A DNA stretch of 64,000 nucleotides, from positions 4,394,387 through 4,458,386 of the forward strand of contig NC_079418.1 in the NCBI RefSeq assembly GCF_026213295.1, in the 5' to 3' direction. Of the stretch, positions 21,749 through 32,139 are shown one piece after another. The notes beneath the pieces were generated by a model. That model was not told where the DNA came from. It ran no database searches and saw only the letters and a list, made by a program, of their open reading frames with translations. The position numbers were made by a program, and so were the translations under genes. How positions within the stretch are numbered: position 1 is the stretch's first letter; every line of letters begins with the position of its first letter. The DNA is from Gadus chalcogrammus. Its lineage: Eukaryota; Chordata; Actinopteri; Gadiformes; Gadidae.

Positions 21749-22591
21749 TGTCAGGATTCCCACTTGGACTGTTGTTTTTGTTTCCCCCTCCCTGTTGGAG
21801 TTGGCTGAAACAAACTTTGTTTGTTTCAGCCATGTGGTTTTAGTTTTAGTCATGTGCCCGTGGTCACGCCCATGTCTTTTTGTGGGCTACTTTGGGCCTT
21901 TGTTATTTTCCCTCCATTTTCCCTGCAGAAGGGTCTGAAGAAAAGCAATACAGAGCCAATCACCAAGCTGGCAATACAGAGCCAATCACCAAGTGACAGC
22001 AAGCAGCCAATTGCGTACAGAGTCAGTTGAACTAGGCCCGATGATCCCGCCTCTTGTGCTGAAGAAAATGACAGCAGCCTCCCCAGACCAACATGCAATT
22101 GAGATAGAGCTTGGTCTGGCAATAGCCAGGCTACTGTTCACCGGTCTCTCATTTCGGGTCTGAAATTAGTTTGAGTAGGCTATTTAAACCCTTCCTTTTC
22201 AGTTAACTTTGTCAGATGGTCGCAGCGTGTAGGACGTTACCTGACTGCCAATTTTTTTTTTCCGGTTCTGAACCCTGCCTGTCTACGGACTCTGCCTGTA
22301 CCTGTCTGCCTGCCTGCCTGTCTACGGACTCTGCCGGTACCTGTCTGCCTGCCTGCCTGTCTGGACTCTGCCTGTACCTGTCTGCCTGCCTGTCTATGGA
22401 CTCTGCCTGTACCAACCTGTCTGCCTGCCTGCCTGTCCGGACTCTGCCTGTACCCGTCTGCCTGCCTGCCTGTCTACAAACTCTGCCTGTACCTTGACTC
22501 TGTTTTGCCTGCCGCACTGTTCTGTGAATTCATTTCAATCACTCTGTAAATTATTCTGATCTGCGCTTGATTCCCGTTCTGAGTCGTGACA
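21749..22591 (+). mobile_element. Solo LTR (Ty3/Gypsy type), 5-bp duplication CCCGT
   Basis: Starts TGTCAGGATTCC and ends GAGTCGTGACA; CCCGT flanks both sides (21744-21748, 22592-22596). A TATTTAAACCC promoter element lies at 22181-22191. A 24-bp direct repeat around GAGCCAATCACCAAG is at 21953-21995. The LTR 3' part holds the CTGCC minisatellite. No internal retrotransposon sequence is adjacent, so it formed by LTR-LTR recombination. Confidence 0.9.
22263..22497 (+). repeat. Minisatellite of ~40-48 bp units within the solo LTR
   Basis: Five to six units of CTGTCTACGGACTCTGCCTG followed by TACCTGTCTGCCTGCCTGCC with small length changes. Confidence 0.85.
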
Positions 22592-22869
22592 CCCGTCAGT
22601 GTTTGTGGGAGTGGAGGATGTAATCAAAAAACTGCATATCAATTACGTTGTTTGTCATGTTTGGTCAGATCAGCTGATTGTTTTTCGGGAAAACCACTGT
22701 ATTATATTTGTATAATTATAATGTATTGCAAATAAAATCTTCACACAGTGTTTCTATTTACAATTCGTAGTGTTGATCAGCAGAGAAATAGTCCGCCAAA
22801 GACGTTGACGTCATTTAGCAACCGGACACCCACCCCAAACCAATCAGAGTAATTGTAGGACCTACAGGC

Positions 22870-24098
22870 CTACATTTCGATTATAGTGGACTACACCACC
22901 TCTTCTATTCCACATAGAATTATATTCCGATCAGTAGGGATGGGAATTGATAAGTATTTCATGATTCCGATTCCGATTCTGCTTATCGATCCGATTCCTT
23001 ATCGATTCTCTTATCGATTCTCATTGGGTGAAAAAATAAGTACAAATGTGTTTGTTGGTATTAAATCTCATGAATATCTGATCAGAAGTGCGTCAAGTAT
23101 CAGGAAATTGTGTGTTTTCAAATCAATTGGTCTAGACAAAAAAATATACTTTTGGCTTTTTAAGCCCAAATGCCATCATTATGTGCCATAAAACTAAAAA
23201 CACAGACTGAAAAGAGTCAAGTAAGAGCTTTTGCCTTTTGGAATGTTAACAGTGATAATTTGCATTCAACTTGTAACAAAATTCAACTGACATAAACAAA
23301 ATGAAGTATTGATTAGACAGAGATTTATTAGATGGGCCTAACTAATAAACAGTTGGAACACACAAGACCGGAAACCATAGTAACGCCGGTAAACAAACCC
23401 CGAGAAGCCCATTCCCTATGAGAGCTCCCCACGCTACGGCCATCCGGAGGCGCACAGAGCTGTTGGCCGTGATATTATATATACAATTATATTATATTAT
23501 ATACTATTATATATAGAGCTCCGGGAGTCGCAAACTGCAACAATCACTTTCTCCTCCATGCTGCAGTTCACCCCGGACTGCACTGCACGGAGTTTGACGG
23601 TTGAACGCTGATTGGCTGTTACGTTACACATGTCACTCAGTTGTCACGCTGTTGAACGCTGATTGGCTGTCATCACGACAAAAACTCGTCGCCGGTTTTC
23701 TCTCGCGAAAAATTTGCCCGATACGCGTCTCTACGTTCACTTTGTATGGGATCTTGTCGCCCCGTCGCGTTTGGTGTGAACGCAAAATGCGCTTCTTCCT
23801 CGGCGGTGCCGTGTTTGCTGCGTTCTGAACCAAAACAAAAGCAGCGTGTGTGTGACGTCATGACGCATTTGCCGCGACCGGAACCGATAAGCGGAATCGT
23901 TAAGCAGGCTTGCTAATGATTCCAAGGAATCGGTTGACTCGACACCGGTTCTGAACAAGAACCGGTTCTCGATTCCCATCCCTACCGATCAGACAATTGT
24001 ATTCCGATTGAAGCGTATATATGATCCTTTTCTATTCCGATTGAGCTATTCTTCCACTACTAATAGGATCAGATGTGTCCATGTAAACGCGGCTAGTG
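22870..24098 (-). mobile_element. Partial copy of the CCGCGTTTACATGG-ended MITE family
   Basis: 22870-22934 and 23985-24098 together match the reverse complement of the end of the element at 57532-59080 (shared GACTACACCACCTCTTCTA, TGTATTCCGA, CATGTAAACGCGGCTA). The hAT element 22935-23984 splits it. Confidence 0.7.
22935..23984. mobile_element. Non-autonomous hAT element, 8-bp duplication CCGATCAG
   Basis: Starts TAGGGATGGGAATTGAT and ends CGATTCCCATCCCTA, with CCGATCAG at 22927-22934 and 23985-23992. The length is 1050 bp. Subterminal regions are rich in TTATCGAT/ATCGATAA. Contains a duplicated GTTGAACGCTGATTGGCTGT (23600 and 23650). No transposase. Confidence 0.93.
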
Positions 24099-24317
24099 TT
24101 GTGTTTCACCAATGGTTTTAAGTCATTCATGAAGAAAATAATTGCTGGAAACACCCAAGCACAAAATGAAATGTGCATGCATTTGAAGTTAGTTCAAGTT
24201 GAATAGGGTAAGCTTTAGCCTATTCAAAAGTAGCCTAGGTATATTAGAATGTCATTTAATCAGCCCATTCAGGCCTAGTCAATGTCAAGGCATGCACAAT
24301 TCTGCAAGCAATTTGTG

Positions 24318-24357
24318 AAATTTGCAAATTGATAAACAATTGTCAATTTGCAAATTT
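24318..24357. other. Perfect hairpin, 15-bp AT-rich arms
   Basis: AAATTTGCAAATTGA, 10-base loop, TCAATTTGCAAATTT. Confidence 0.8.
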
Positions 24358-24820
24358 TGTCTCTTTGCTCTGAGTGGCAAAGATTTCATAAATGGATGCC
24401 AGAGACGGTTGTGAACTGTGGCAAAACTGGCAGCAATATATGGCAAGCCATCCCCGCCAGAAAACGGCATCATTTAGACGCGTATCACCTTCATTTCGCC
24501 GTAAAAAACGCCGTAAAATGTAGAAAAACGGCGCATTTTACGCCATCATGCGCAAAAAAGCGCCGCTTTTTACAACGCAATTAAGCCTTTCAAGAGCGCA
24601 CGTAAAAAGCGCCGTTTTGAACATCAAACCGCGTGTAAAATACGCCTTGCTTGTGCACATCACAACGGGGTAAAATACGGCGTCTCTCTAGTATTCTAAT
24701 AATCTCCGCCCTTCTTTTCTCTCAGCCAATGCATTTGAAGTGTTTGCGCCCAATCTCTGAACAAGACAAGCAGACCAAATCAGTTCAGCACAGATCTCCT
24801 CTCATTTGGCGTTAGTTGTA

Positions 24821-27800
24821 CATTACGTTTTGATACGTTTTGAAGGTTCGGCTGGGCTCGCATCTGGACAACGGCATCATGTGCGTCTTCCTTTCTCGTT
24901 GCTCCAGTCGAGCAGCGAGTTTCTGTTCACAGTGGTGTAGCCAGGTACAGGTGGGGTGTCAGGGATTCTTCTCAAGTATTCCCCTAGAGCCACCTTGAAA
25001 GCCTCCAGCGAAGTGACGGTGTTGATGGACTTTGGGAGCAAGTTCCACAAACGGGAAGCATTCATTTTGAACGAGTTTTCATAGTCCGTTCTGACCGAGA
25101 TCTGGGCCTTGTTGTTTAATGGGGGCGGAGTTGTTCTGATCCCCAGTCGGCTGTGCTTGTGAAACACCATTTTGATGTTGTTTGGTGCTAACCCATTCAA
25201 CATTTTCCAGACGTGGATGATACAATATCGTTCCCGTCTTCGCTGCAGGGATAGGAGCTTGAGCTTCCTTAGGCGGTCCCAATAGTCGAGGTCTTGGCAA
25301 CCTGCGATCTTCCTTGTGAAGTTTCTTCGAGTACCCACGAAGCCATCTTCCTTCCACTCTGGACAGTTTGTTCAATGTGGGGAGACCACGAGCGATCACT
25401 TGACAGGAGAACGCCGAGGTCCCGGACTGATTTAGCTGGCTCTATGATGTGCCCTTCAGTTGTGGTATACTCCTTACAGCCTGATGTAAAGGGCAGTTGC
25501 CGTAGAAGCGATGAGGTGTTCAGGACATAGTTGAGAACCTCAAACTTCTTTTCATGGAGCAGCATGTTGTTGGCTTGCGACCATTGTATAACTAGCCACA
25601 GATCTTCTTGAAGCTGTGACACGCTCTGCATACCACTGATAGCTTTTACTAGCTTTGTGTCATCTGCAAAGCTGAGCCCTTTGCTGTGTTTTAGCACTTC
25701 GATGAGATCGTTTATGTAAAGAATAAAGAGGATCGGTCCAATCACTGTTCCCTGCGGAACTCCACTGATGACGATGCGGAACGTAGACTTCTTCCCCTCT
25801 ACCACGACGATCTGTATGCGAAGTCTGAGGAATTCCTTTATCCAGTTGTATACTTTCCCCTTGATGCCGTATTTACGTAGTTTGGCTAGTGAGATGTTGT
25901 GATCTACTTTATCAAACGCTTTGGCATAGTCGAGGTAGATGGTATCGACTTCTTGTCCGTTGTTGAGACACTCTAAGACGTTGTCGACGTGGCTGATAAG
26001 CTGGGTGAGGCAGCTCCTCTGTTTCCTGAAGCCGTGCTGACTCTCGCTGAGGAGTTTGCTGCCTTCCAGGTGAGACACCATGTGGTTTCGAATAACTCTC
26101 TCAAACGTCTTGATAAGATGTGAGGTTATCGAGACTGGACGGTAGTTGGCGGGGTCTGTCTTGTTACCCTTCTTGAAGATAGGGGTGATGTATTGGGTCT
26201 TCAGTGAGGGTGGTATGGTTGCACTTTGCAGTGATTCCGTCCACATCAGCTTGAGGGGGGTTGCCAACTGCTCCTTGCAGCTAACTAGAATCCTTGCAGG
26301 GATGTCACCATCGGGAGTCGCGGAGTAAGGATCAAGCTCCTCGAGGGCGCTGATGAGATCTTCTTCAGTGAATTTGAAGTCATCCAGTTCCACGTCTTCC
26401 TCAAGCTCAGGTTGGACGTTAGCCAAGCATTCAGTAATGTTCACTGCATCCGGATTACTGAACACTTTGACGTACTGGTCTTGCAGCAGCTCTGCCTTCT
26501 GCTGTGGGTCATTGGTGATGGCTCCGTCTGCACTGCGTAGGGGTGCGACTGTTGACTTGGTTTTTCGAAAACCGCTTAGCGTAGCTGTAGAAGTAGCGTG
26601 GGTTTGACTTCACAGTTCCAACAGCTTTTGCTTCTTGTGCATCCAGGTCGCTAATGATGGCTTCACTGATGTCGAAGGCAAAGAGGTTCACTTCTTCGAT
26701 GAGCTTGGGCAGTCTCTGTGAGGTGGGGTTTTCCTGCCTCAAGGTACTGATCTGGGCGTTTAGTTTCCTCCGTCTGCACTTCAGGGTGTACTTCTCTCTG
26801 GTTGACTTGCTGCGGCGTGTGCCAGGAGGTCTCACTTTTGAAGGGGCGTGGTGAAGTGTAACTTGAAGGACTGTCAGTCTAAACAGTTCAAGAAAGAGGC
26901 TGCCTTCAGTGTCATTCTCACACAGCTGGTAGAGTTCTTCCCAGTCGATGGATGATAACTCTTCGTTCATGCCGTTGAAGTCCGTTTCGTGACAATTAAC
27001 AGCACGGAAAGAGAACTTGTCCGTTTCTTGGTGGATGTTGGACGGCTGCGTGTCTTCTGCCAAGAGGTTGCAAGGACTACCTCCACTAACATGTGGTCTG
27101 ATAGGGGGGTCGTGGTGATGTTGGTTTCTACCACATAGTCCGGCTTGTTTGTGATGACAAGGTCGAGGATGTTGGGTGACCTTGTCGGTTCTCTGACGAT
27201 CTGGCTAAGAAAGTTTGAGTCGATGAATCTCATTAACATTTCTTCTGATTCGTCCAATGTTGTAGAGCCATGCTCCCAGTCGATCTTAGGGAAATTAAAA
27301 TCGCCGGTGATGTACATATCAGGAACTCTGCTGTTGTGGCTAAGTTCGTCGATCTTCTCTTGCATTGCAGCGATGAGGTCTTTGAATTTAGTTGCAGGGG
27401 AGTCAGGTGGGCGATATACTGCAGCGATTATGGTGTGCTTTGACTCAATGTAGCACATTATGAGGTTGTTGTATTTATCCTCATAGTTGTGGGTATCGGT
27501 CACAACTAGCCTGGTGTGTACGTAGAGGAGGCATCCTCCACCAGTCCTGTTTGGTCTATCAGACCTGTAGGCATGATAGTCATCGATGGAAACTTGTACA
27601 ATGTAGCTCTGCAATGTAGCTCTTTAACCATGACTCGGTGATTGCTACAAAGGGAGGAGGGCAGCCACTTCCACTCATGACGTTGTGTTCGATGAATGGT
27701 ATCTTCCATCGGTTGGCGCTGGTGGCTGCCGGCGAGACACTCTGCCCGTTTAATAGGAAGAGGCTTGATACAGCCGGTGGGGCATCATGTGTGACATCAT

Positions 27801-28108
27801 GTGGTGGGGCATCATCGGAGGGAGTTGTTGGGTGTTGAAGGGGTGCATCGGGGCTGGTGGTTGCTGGGGCAGCTGGTTGTTGGGTACCAGGTCTCGAACC
27901 ATCTGGGGGAGACTGGCTCGCAGCTCTGACATCTGGTCTTCCATGCGGGTGAATATCCCGTCTTTCAGGTTCTCTATCATTCGCAATAAAAAAGACTCTG
28001 AGTCTTTTGCTGCGTTGTTGTTTTTTGGGGTTTGACGGGCGTCGACTGTTGGTGGGTATGGGGTGTAGTTGGATGTGAGGCTGTTGATGTGAGGCTGGAT
28101 GTGAGGCT
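24821..28108 (-). mobile_element. CR1/Jockey-group LINE, nearly full length, inserted in the long TIR
   Basis: The minus-strand element runs from an ORF1-like leader (about 28105) through endonuclease and reverse transcriptase to a C-terminal domain ending at 24877. GTTGTA occurs at both junctions (24815-24820 and 28109-28114) and may be the target duplication. The 5' end has a 16-bp direct repeat GTGAGGCTGGAT. Boundaries are inferred by comparison with the uninterrupted right TIR. Confidence 0.7.
24877..27709 (-). pseudogene. LINE ORF2: AP endonuclease and reverse transcriptase, frameshifted
   Basis: In order on the minus strand: an endonuclease N-terminus (27709-27614, another frame); a 215-codon endonuclease block from 27614 with AAVYRPP, YITGDFNFPKIDW and SDHMLVEV; a linker (27063-26509) of basic, helical character; and a reverse transcriptase frame 26465-25269 with ITPIFKKGNK, YRPVSITS, QHGFRKQRSC, YLDYAKAFDKVDH, GVPQGTVIGPILF and the catalytic FADD box near residue 285. 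A C-terminal block (25338-24877) has YWDRLRKLKLLSLQRRRERY. At least three frame changes (near 27010, 26490 and 25300) make it non-functional. Domain order and the C-terminal block fit the CR1/Jockey group; the exact clade was not determined. Confidence 0.85.
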
Positions 28109-28119
28109 GTTGTAGCGTC
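27750..28119 (-). pseudogene. LINE ORF1-like or 5' leader, Pro/His-rich with a short coiled coil
   Basis: The frame begins at an ATG in the flanking TIR (28119) and encodes a Gln/His/Pro-rich head, ESFLLRMIENLKDGIFTRMEDQ as a likely coiled coil, and a Met/His/Pro-rich tail. It lies upstream of the endonuclease where ORF1 is expected. No RRM or CCHC motif is visible. Confidence 0.4.
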
Positions 28120-28145
28120 ATATAGATATATATATTAGTAAATGC

Positions 28146-28216
28146 AGTTCCAACGTTGTGATCACCGTGGCCCAATCGATAGAGACGCTTGTTCTGTAGG
28201 CAAGAGGTTGTCGGAT
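28146..28216 (+). repeat. tRNA-like sequence at the inner edge of the left long TIR
   Basis: GTGGCCCAATCGATAGAG fits an A box and GGATCGATTCC a B box, with CTTG...CAAG spaced between them like an anticodon stem. The right TIR carries the same A-box half (30424-30472, reversed) but ends before the B box. I read this as a tRNA-derived promoter or SINE head, not a working tRNA gene: stems are imperfect. Confidence 0.5.
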
Positions 28217-29557
28217 CGATTCCATTTATTGTCAGATTTGTGCTTTTGTCAGATGGTCACGCTTTTATGATCGCAATGCTTTTTAGTCCGCAAGCCAGAC
28301 CTCCTGTGTTATAAGTTCCAAATTCAGTGCCTTTTTAGATCATCCAGCAGCAAGATCATCTCGGTGTCTTGTTAATTATATTTAAATTATTAGTTATCGT
28401 TACATCCTCTCTTGTTCAATCGATACACAGTGGAAAGGAGTGAGAGGGAGCCATAGAGAGAGACACTGATGAACTGGGGAGCCAAGTAGCCTGATAGGCT
28501 TAAGAGGCCCATCAGCCCATCATTCTTTCGAACCTTCGTAAAAAATGTCAGTTTTTCCCAAAACTCCTCTTTACATGAACGCGTGTGCACTACTCTAACA
28601 ACGTTCAGAGGCTACTGACACGGTGCTTAAATGGGCTCTGTAGGAGGGGTAGACACAGGAATGTTGTTGGATTCAACTATTTGTGCATGGCAGCAAAAAA
28701 ATATCTCATCAAGGCCAACAGCAGAGTAGCCTACGAAAATAATAGACTAATATGAATGCTACAAATATTAAAACCCGATTGATTAGGCCTACGCACCGTG
28801 CGTACATTTTTCACGGCATTTTCCCCCAGACAGACAGACAGACACTTTATTTACCCCAAACTAACTTTCATAATCCAGCAGGTTACACAATACAATTAAC
28901 TCTTACACAAATACAGACAGCCTATACAGTTGGCTAATACAGCGCCCACCTCAGCAAAAGGTAAAATGTAAAAAGAAGATGTAAGCTACATTTAAAATAC
29001 AGATGCTGTAGCCTACATACAAATACAGATTGCACATGAAATATGAAAAAATAGGATACTATGTATAAATATGCAAAACTAGGATATAACTAAAGGCTAT
29101 AATGAGAATACTTTGTTACAGCTGTGCTATCCTCCTAAATTAAATTAGTTATATGGGAAGATTTTTGTCTATAGAATGATCCTGTCACTTTACTGCCACA
29201 CATTGTGTGTGTCAGTAAAGTGATGAAGTAGGAGAATCCGTGCATGGTTCGTTCTTTGAATATTCAGATTTAAAACAAGATCAGAAAAAACAATTAACAG
29301 GATTGTTTATTGTTTTTTCTGATTTGGTTTTGAAACTGAAAAAGGGCAAAAGGAATAAACAAATAAACGGCATTTGATTTTTTGTTTGTGTGTTTTGTGT
29401 GTTGGTTTTTAAAACCCGAAACAGAAAAACAAATAGGGCCTACAAAAATAGATACATTTATAGTTATAGGCTACACCAGAAGGCAGAACGCAGCGAAGAA
29501 AAAAGAGCCAACCACCTAAACCAGTAATAGACTGTCTAGTTATATTTAGCCTTAGTT
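28217..29557. other. Interior of the long-TIR element; no gene in this part
   Basis: AT-rich sequence. CAGACAGACAGACACTTTATTTACCCC near 28827-28855 resembles the 3' tail of a fish LINE/SINE family. No extended coding frame. Confidence 0.4.
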
Positions 29558-29761
29558 ATGGCCGCACTTGAACCTTATGGTGATTTTATTCGTGAACTAT
29601 TTGACACTGGAAAGACACACGACGCGATCAGTACCGCTCTAAAGCAATCTGGTGGCCCGAAGTGCTCCGTTATGAAGGTGAGGAGGTTCTGTGTGGAGCA
29701 CAACCTTCGAAGAAGAAATCTAGTTTCCGATTTAGTTTCAGATCGTCCACTCGCAGACTAA
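29558..29761 (+). CDS. N-terminal fragment with Clr5-like helix-turn-helix (67 codons)
   Basis: The ORF MAALEPYGDFIRELFDTGKT continues with HDAISTALKQSGG, KCSVMKVRRFCVEHNLRRR and then loses similarity; its stop codon TAA is part of the target duplication of the MITE at 29762. The spacing of the helices and the RRFCVEHNL end match Clr5-like HTH domains, which in many fish proteins precede an integrase-like (rve-type) catalytic domain. That catalytic part is absent here. Because the ORF lies between the long TIRs, it may be the relic of the element's own DNA-binding/integrase protein. The family assignment is from memory of the motif, not from a search. Confidence 0.45.
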   Translation: MAALEPYGDFIRELFDTGKTHDAISTALKQSGGPKCSVMKVRRFCVEHNLRRRNLVSDLVSDRPLAD

Positions 29762-30314
29762 TGCCGCTTTTCCACCGCACATGTAGCTCGACTCGACTCG
29801 ACTCGACTCGACACGAATCAACACGGCAGCAGCACGGGTCGTTTTCCACCGCAAATAGTACCTCCTGGACGTGGGCGGGGTCGGCTGCGCGAAAGGGCCG
29901 TGACGTATTTTTGTACGCGACGCAAACAACACCTACGCAACCCACACATGGAGAGAACCCACATAACAACAATGGAGGACATCGATAACATTACTATTAT
30001 TATCTGGCCTGTTGAAGAAGTGGAATATGTTGGCTGCGGCGCTGCTATGGCTGTTACCAGCATGGTTGCCATGTCGCTCTCGTGACTTCGTCACACTCTC
30101 TGGCCAATCAGTGGCCGGCCGTCTGCCGACGTCACCTTTTAGCATCGGCTCAGCCGCTTGGAACCTAGAGCGAGGCGGTACTAGAAAAAGCAGCCACTTC
30201 AGGTACCAGATACCATGTTTTTGCGATGGAAACGCAAAAAATGCGAGCTGAGTCGAGTCGAGTCGAGTCGAGTCGAGTCGTGTCGAGCTGGTACCATGCA
30301 GTGGAAAAGCGGCA
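29762..30314. mobile_element. PIF/Harbinger MITE, TSD TAA, with inverted GACTC arrays
   Basis: Starts TGCCGCTTTTCCACCGCA, ends GTGGAAAAGCGGCA, flanked by TAA at 29759-29761 and 30315-30317. Just inside the ends, CGACT repeats five times (29788-29812), with an inverted AGTCG array at 30246-30280. Length 553 bp. Confidence 0.9.
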
Positions 30315-30419
30315 TAAGTCGCATGCTCCCATGGGAAACAATAAAGCTGGCCATTGTAGAATGCGAGAGACTCTATGGAATGTTTGAAACGTCTTTATAT
30401 GTATATATATTTTTTTAAA

Positions 30420-30913
30420 CAACCTCTTGCCTACAGAGCAAGCGTCTATCGATTGGGCCACGGCCACGGTGACCACACTGTTGGAACTGGATTTACTAAT
30501 ATATATCTATATGACGCTACAACAAACAACAAATGAGAGGAGAACTCCTCAAAGCAGATCTGTGCTAAACTGATTTGGTCTGCTTGTCTTGTTCAGCGAT
30601 TGGGCGCAAGCATTTCAAATGCATTGGCTGAGACAAAAGAAGGGCGGAGATTATTAGCATACTAGAGGGACGCCGTGTTTTACGCCGTTGTGATGTGCAC
30701 AAATGCGGCGTATTTTACGCGCGGTTTGATGTACAAAACGGCGCTTTTTACGCGCGCTCTTGAAAGGCTTAATTGCGGCGTAAAAAGCGGCGCTTTTTTG
30801 CGCATGACGGCGTAAAATGCGCAGTTTTTCTACATTTTACAGCGTTTTTTACGGCGTAATGAAGGTGATACGCGTCTAAATGATGCCGTTTTCTGGCGGG
30901 GTTGGCTTGCCAT
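30420..30913 (-). repeat. Right long terminal inverted repeat
   Basis: Reverse complement of 24439-24820 joined to 28109-28212. Rich in GGCGTAAAA/TTTTACGCC words. Ends inward at CTCTTGCCTACAGAGCAAGC, the A-box side of the tRNA-like segment. Confidence 0.8.
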
Positions 30914-31000
30914 AGCAATACAACGCATCCTCGTGCTGAATCAACGACGTTGCCGGCCTTGAAGCCGGCGAATAATTTCATCAGGCAAAACTTTAGTCCC

Positions 31001-31494
31001 ATGGATATCTTGACAGACACGGCAATATTGCAACAATTTCGCCTACCATGGCAACAAATACGGCAAGTGCTTGATCTGATTGGGCCTACGCTGGCAAGAC
31101 CAACGCGTCAGAACTTCTCACTGACACCTGAAGTCCAGCTGCTGGCAGCGCTGCGTTCTTCCGCAGCAGGGAGCTTCATAGACGTTGTCGGGGATGGCCT
31201 TGGACTAAGTAAGGCTTCTGAGTGGAGATCTGTCCATACGGTCACAAAAGGCCTTTTGCCCCACGCCAGAGATTTTATCAGAAAACCTGCCCCTCGCCAG
31301 GAGGTCCAGGGGAGCACCAGGGCTTCCATGAGATCGCCGGAATTCCGATCTGGATCCTAGGCCTGGTGGACGGGACACTGGTCCCGATATCCAATCCATC
31401 CGTGCTCGACCAGGCCTTCATCGCCAGGAAAGGTTACGCAGCCATCGATGCGCAGGTGGTGGTGGACCTCAGGGGGCTCGACCTGGTGGCGTAG
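31001..31494 (+). pseudogene. HARBI1-like transposase fragment, frameshifted and truncated
   Basis: The frame from ATG 31001 (MDILTDTAILQQF) encodes the N-terminal helical region (LDLIGPTLARPTRQNFSLTP, then LLAALR...GSFIDVVGDGLGLSKAS). After a shift near 31290 the second frame gives FHEIAGIP, LGLVDGTLVPI (first catalytic Asp in the VDGT motif) and the KGYAAIDAQVVVDLRG segment, then stops at 31494. The rest of the DDE domain (second Asp, Glu) is missing. This is a different Harbinger lineage from the one at 17.7-21.1 kb (VDGTLVPI versus IDGKH). Confidence 0.75.
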
Positions 31495-31907
31495 TGGCCT
31501 TGCAGCGCCTGTGATAGCTTTGTCTGGGCCCATTCCGCGGTGGGTGAGGAGGTGGACAGGTGGATTTGGGCCGAGTGTGTTCCTAGGGGACAGTGGCTAC
31601 CCCCTTTGAACCTAGGAGGGGGTATTAAATCAATATCCACTCCTAGGGGAGTGGATTTTAAACCGGGAAACGTTTGGACGCCTGTTATTAAAACGATTCA
31701 AAGTGACGAAAGGTGATAGGGGGCCGTATCTCAAACGCCGTTTGAAAGAAATATATGCTATTGATTTCCAAGCGTGGATTTTATTTTTGATGTGTTTTTT
31801 TTTGTTGATATTTTGAAGTGGGGATGGTGTTACCAGCCCAACCTGACGGACGTAAAACAGGCTGAAAATGAATTTAAGATAGTGTGATATTCATTCACAC
31901 ATTCATA
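31495..31907. other. No gene; short palindrome
   Basis: 31639-31660 contains ATCCACTCCTAGGGGAGTGG, a near-perfect hairpin. Otherwise unassigned sequence between the HARBI1-like fragment and the L2 LINE. Confidence 0.4.
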
Positions 31908-32139
31908 CTAGGCAAGGCAAGGCAAGGCAACTTTATTTATATAGCACTTTTCATACACAAGGCAGACTCAAAGTGCTTCACATATAAACATTGTCATACA
32001 ATAAAATAAAATAATAGATAAGTAAAAGAAAAACATATGCAAAGAAATGGGTAGAATAGAAAAAGGCATTTTAGTATTAAAATAGAAAATAAAGGCAAAG
32101 TTAAAAAAGCTTTTTAGAAAGTGCAATGTATTTAAGATT

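Larger units (their letters stand above)
24439..30913 (+). mobile_element. Long-TIR DNA element with 7-bp target duplication AGCAATA
   Basis: The outer ends read TATGGCAAGCC (24439) and GGCTTGCCAT (ends 30913) and are flanked by AGCAATA at 24432-24438 and 30914-30920. Inverted repeats of roughly 480 bp run inwards: 24439-24820 plus 28109-28212 on the left, and 30420-30913 on the right. The left arm is interrupted by the LINE 24821-28108. Without that LINE and the MITE 29762-30314 the element would be about 2.6 kb. The interior has a short ORF (29558-29761) with a Clr5-like HTH. The superfamily is uncertain: the 7-bp duplication and long TIRs do not fit Harbinger (3 bp) or typical hAT (8 bp, short TIRs). 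Confidence 0.7.

Noticed and set aside
24348..24584. 78-codon ORF bridging the left end of the long-TIR element
   Set aside because: It crosses the element boundary and consists half of TIR sequence.
27638..28035. Plus-strand ORFs opposite the LINE
   Set aside because: Antisense shadows of the minus-strand LINE ORFs.
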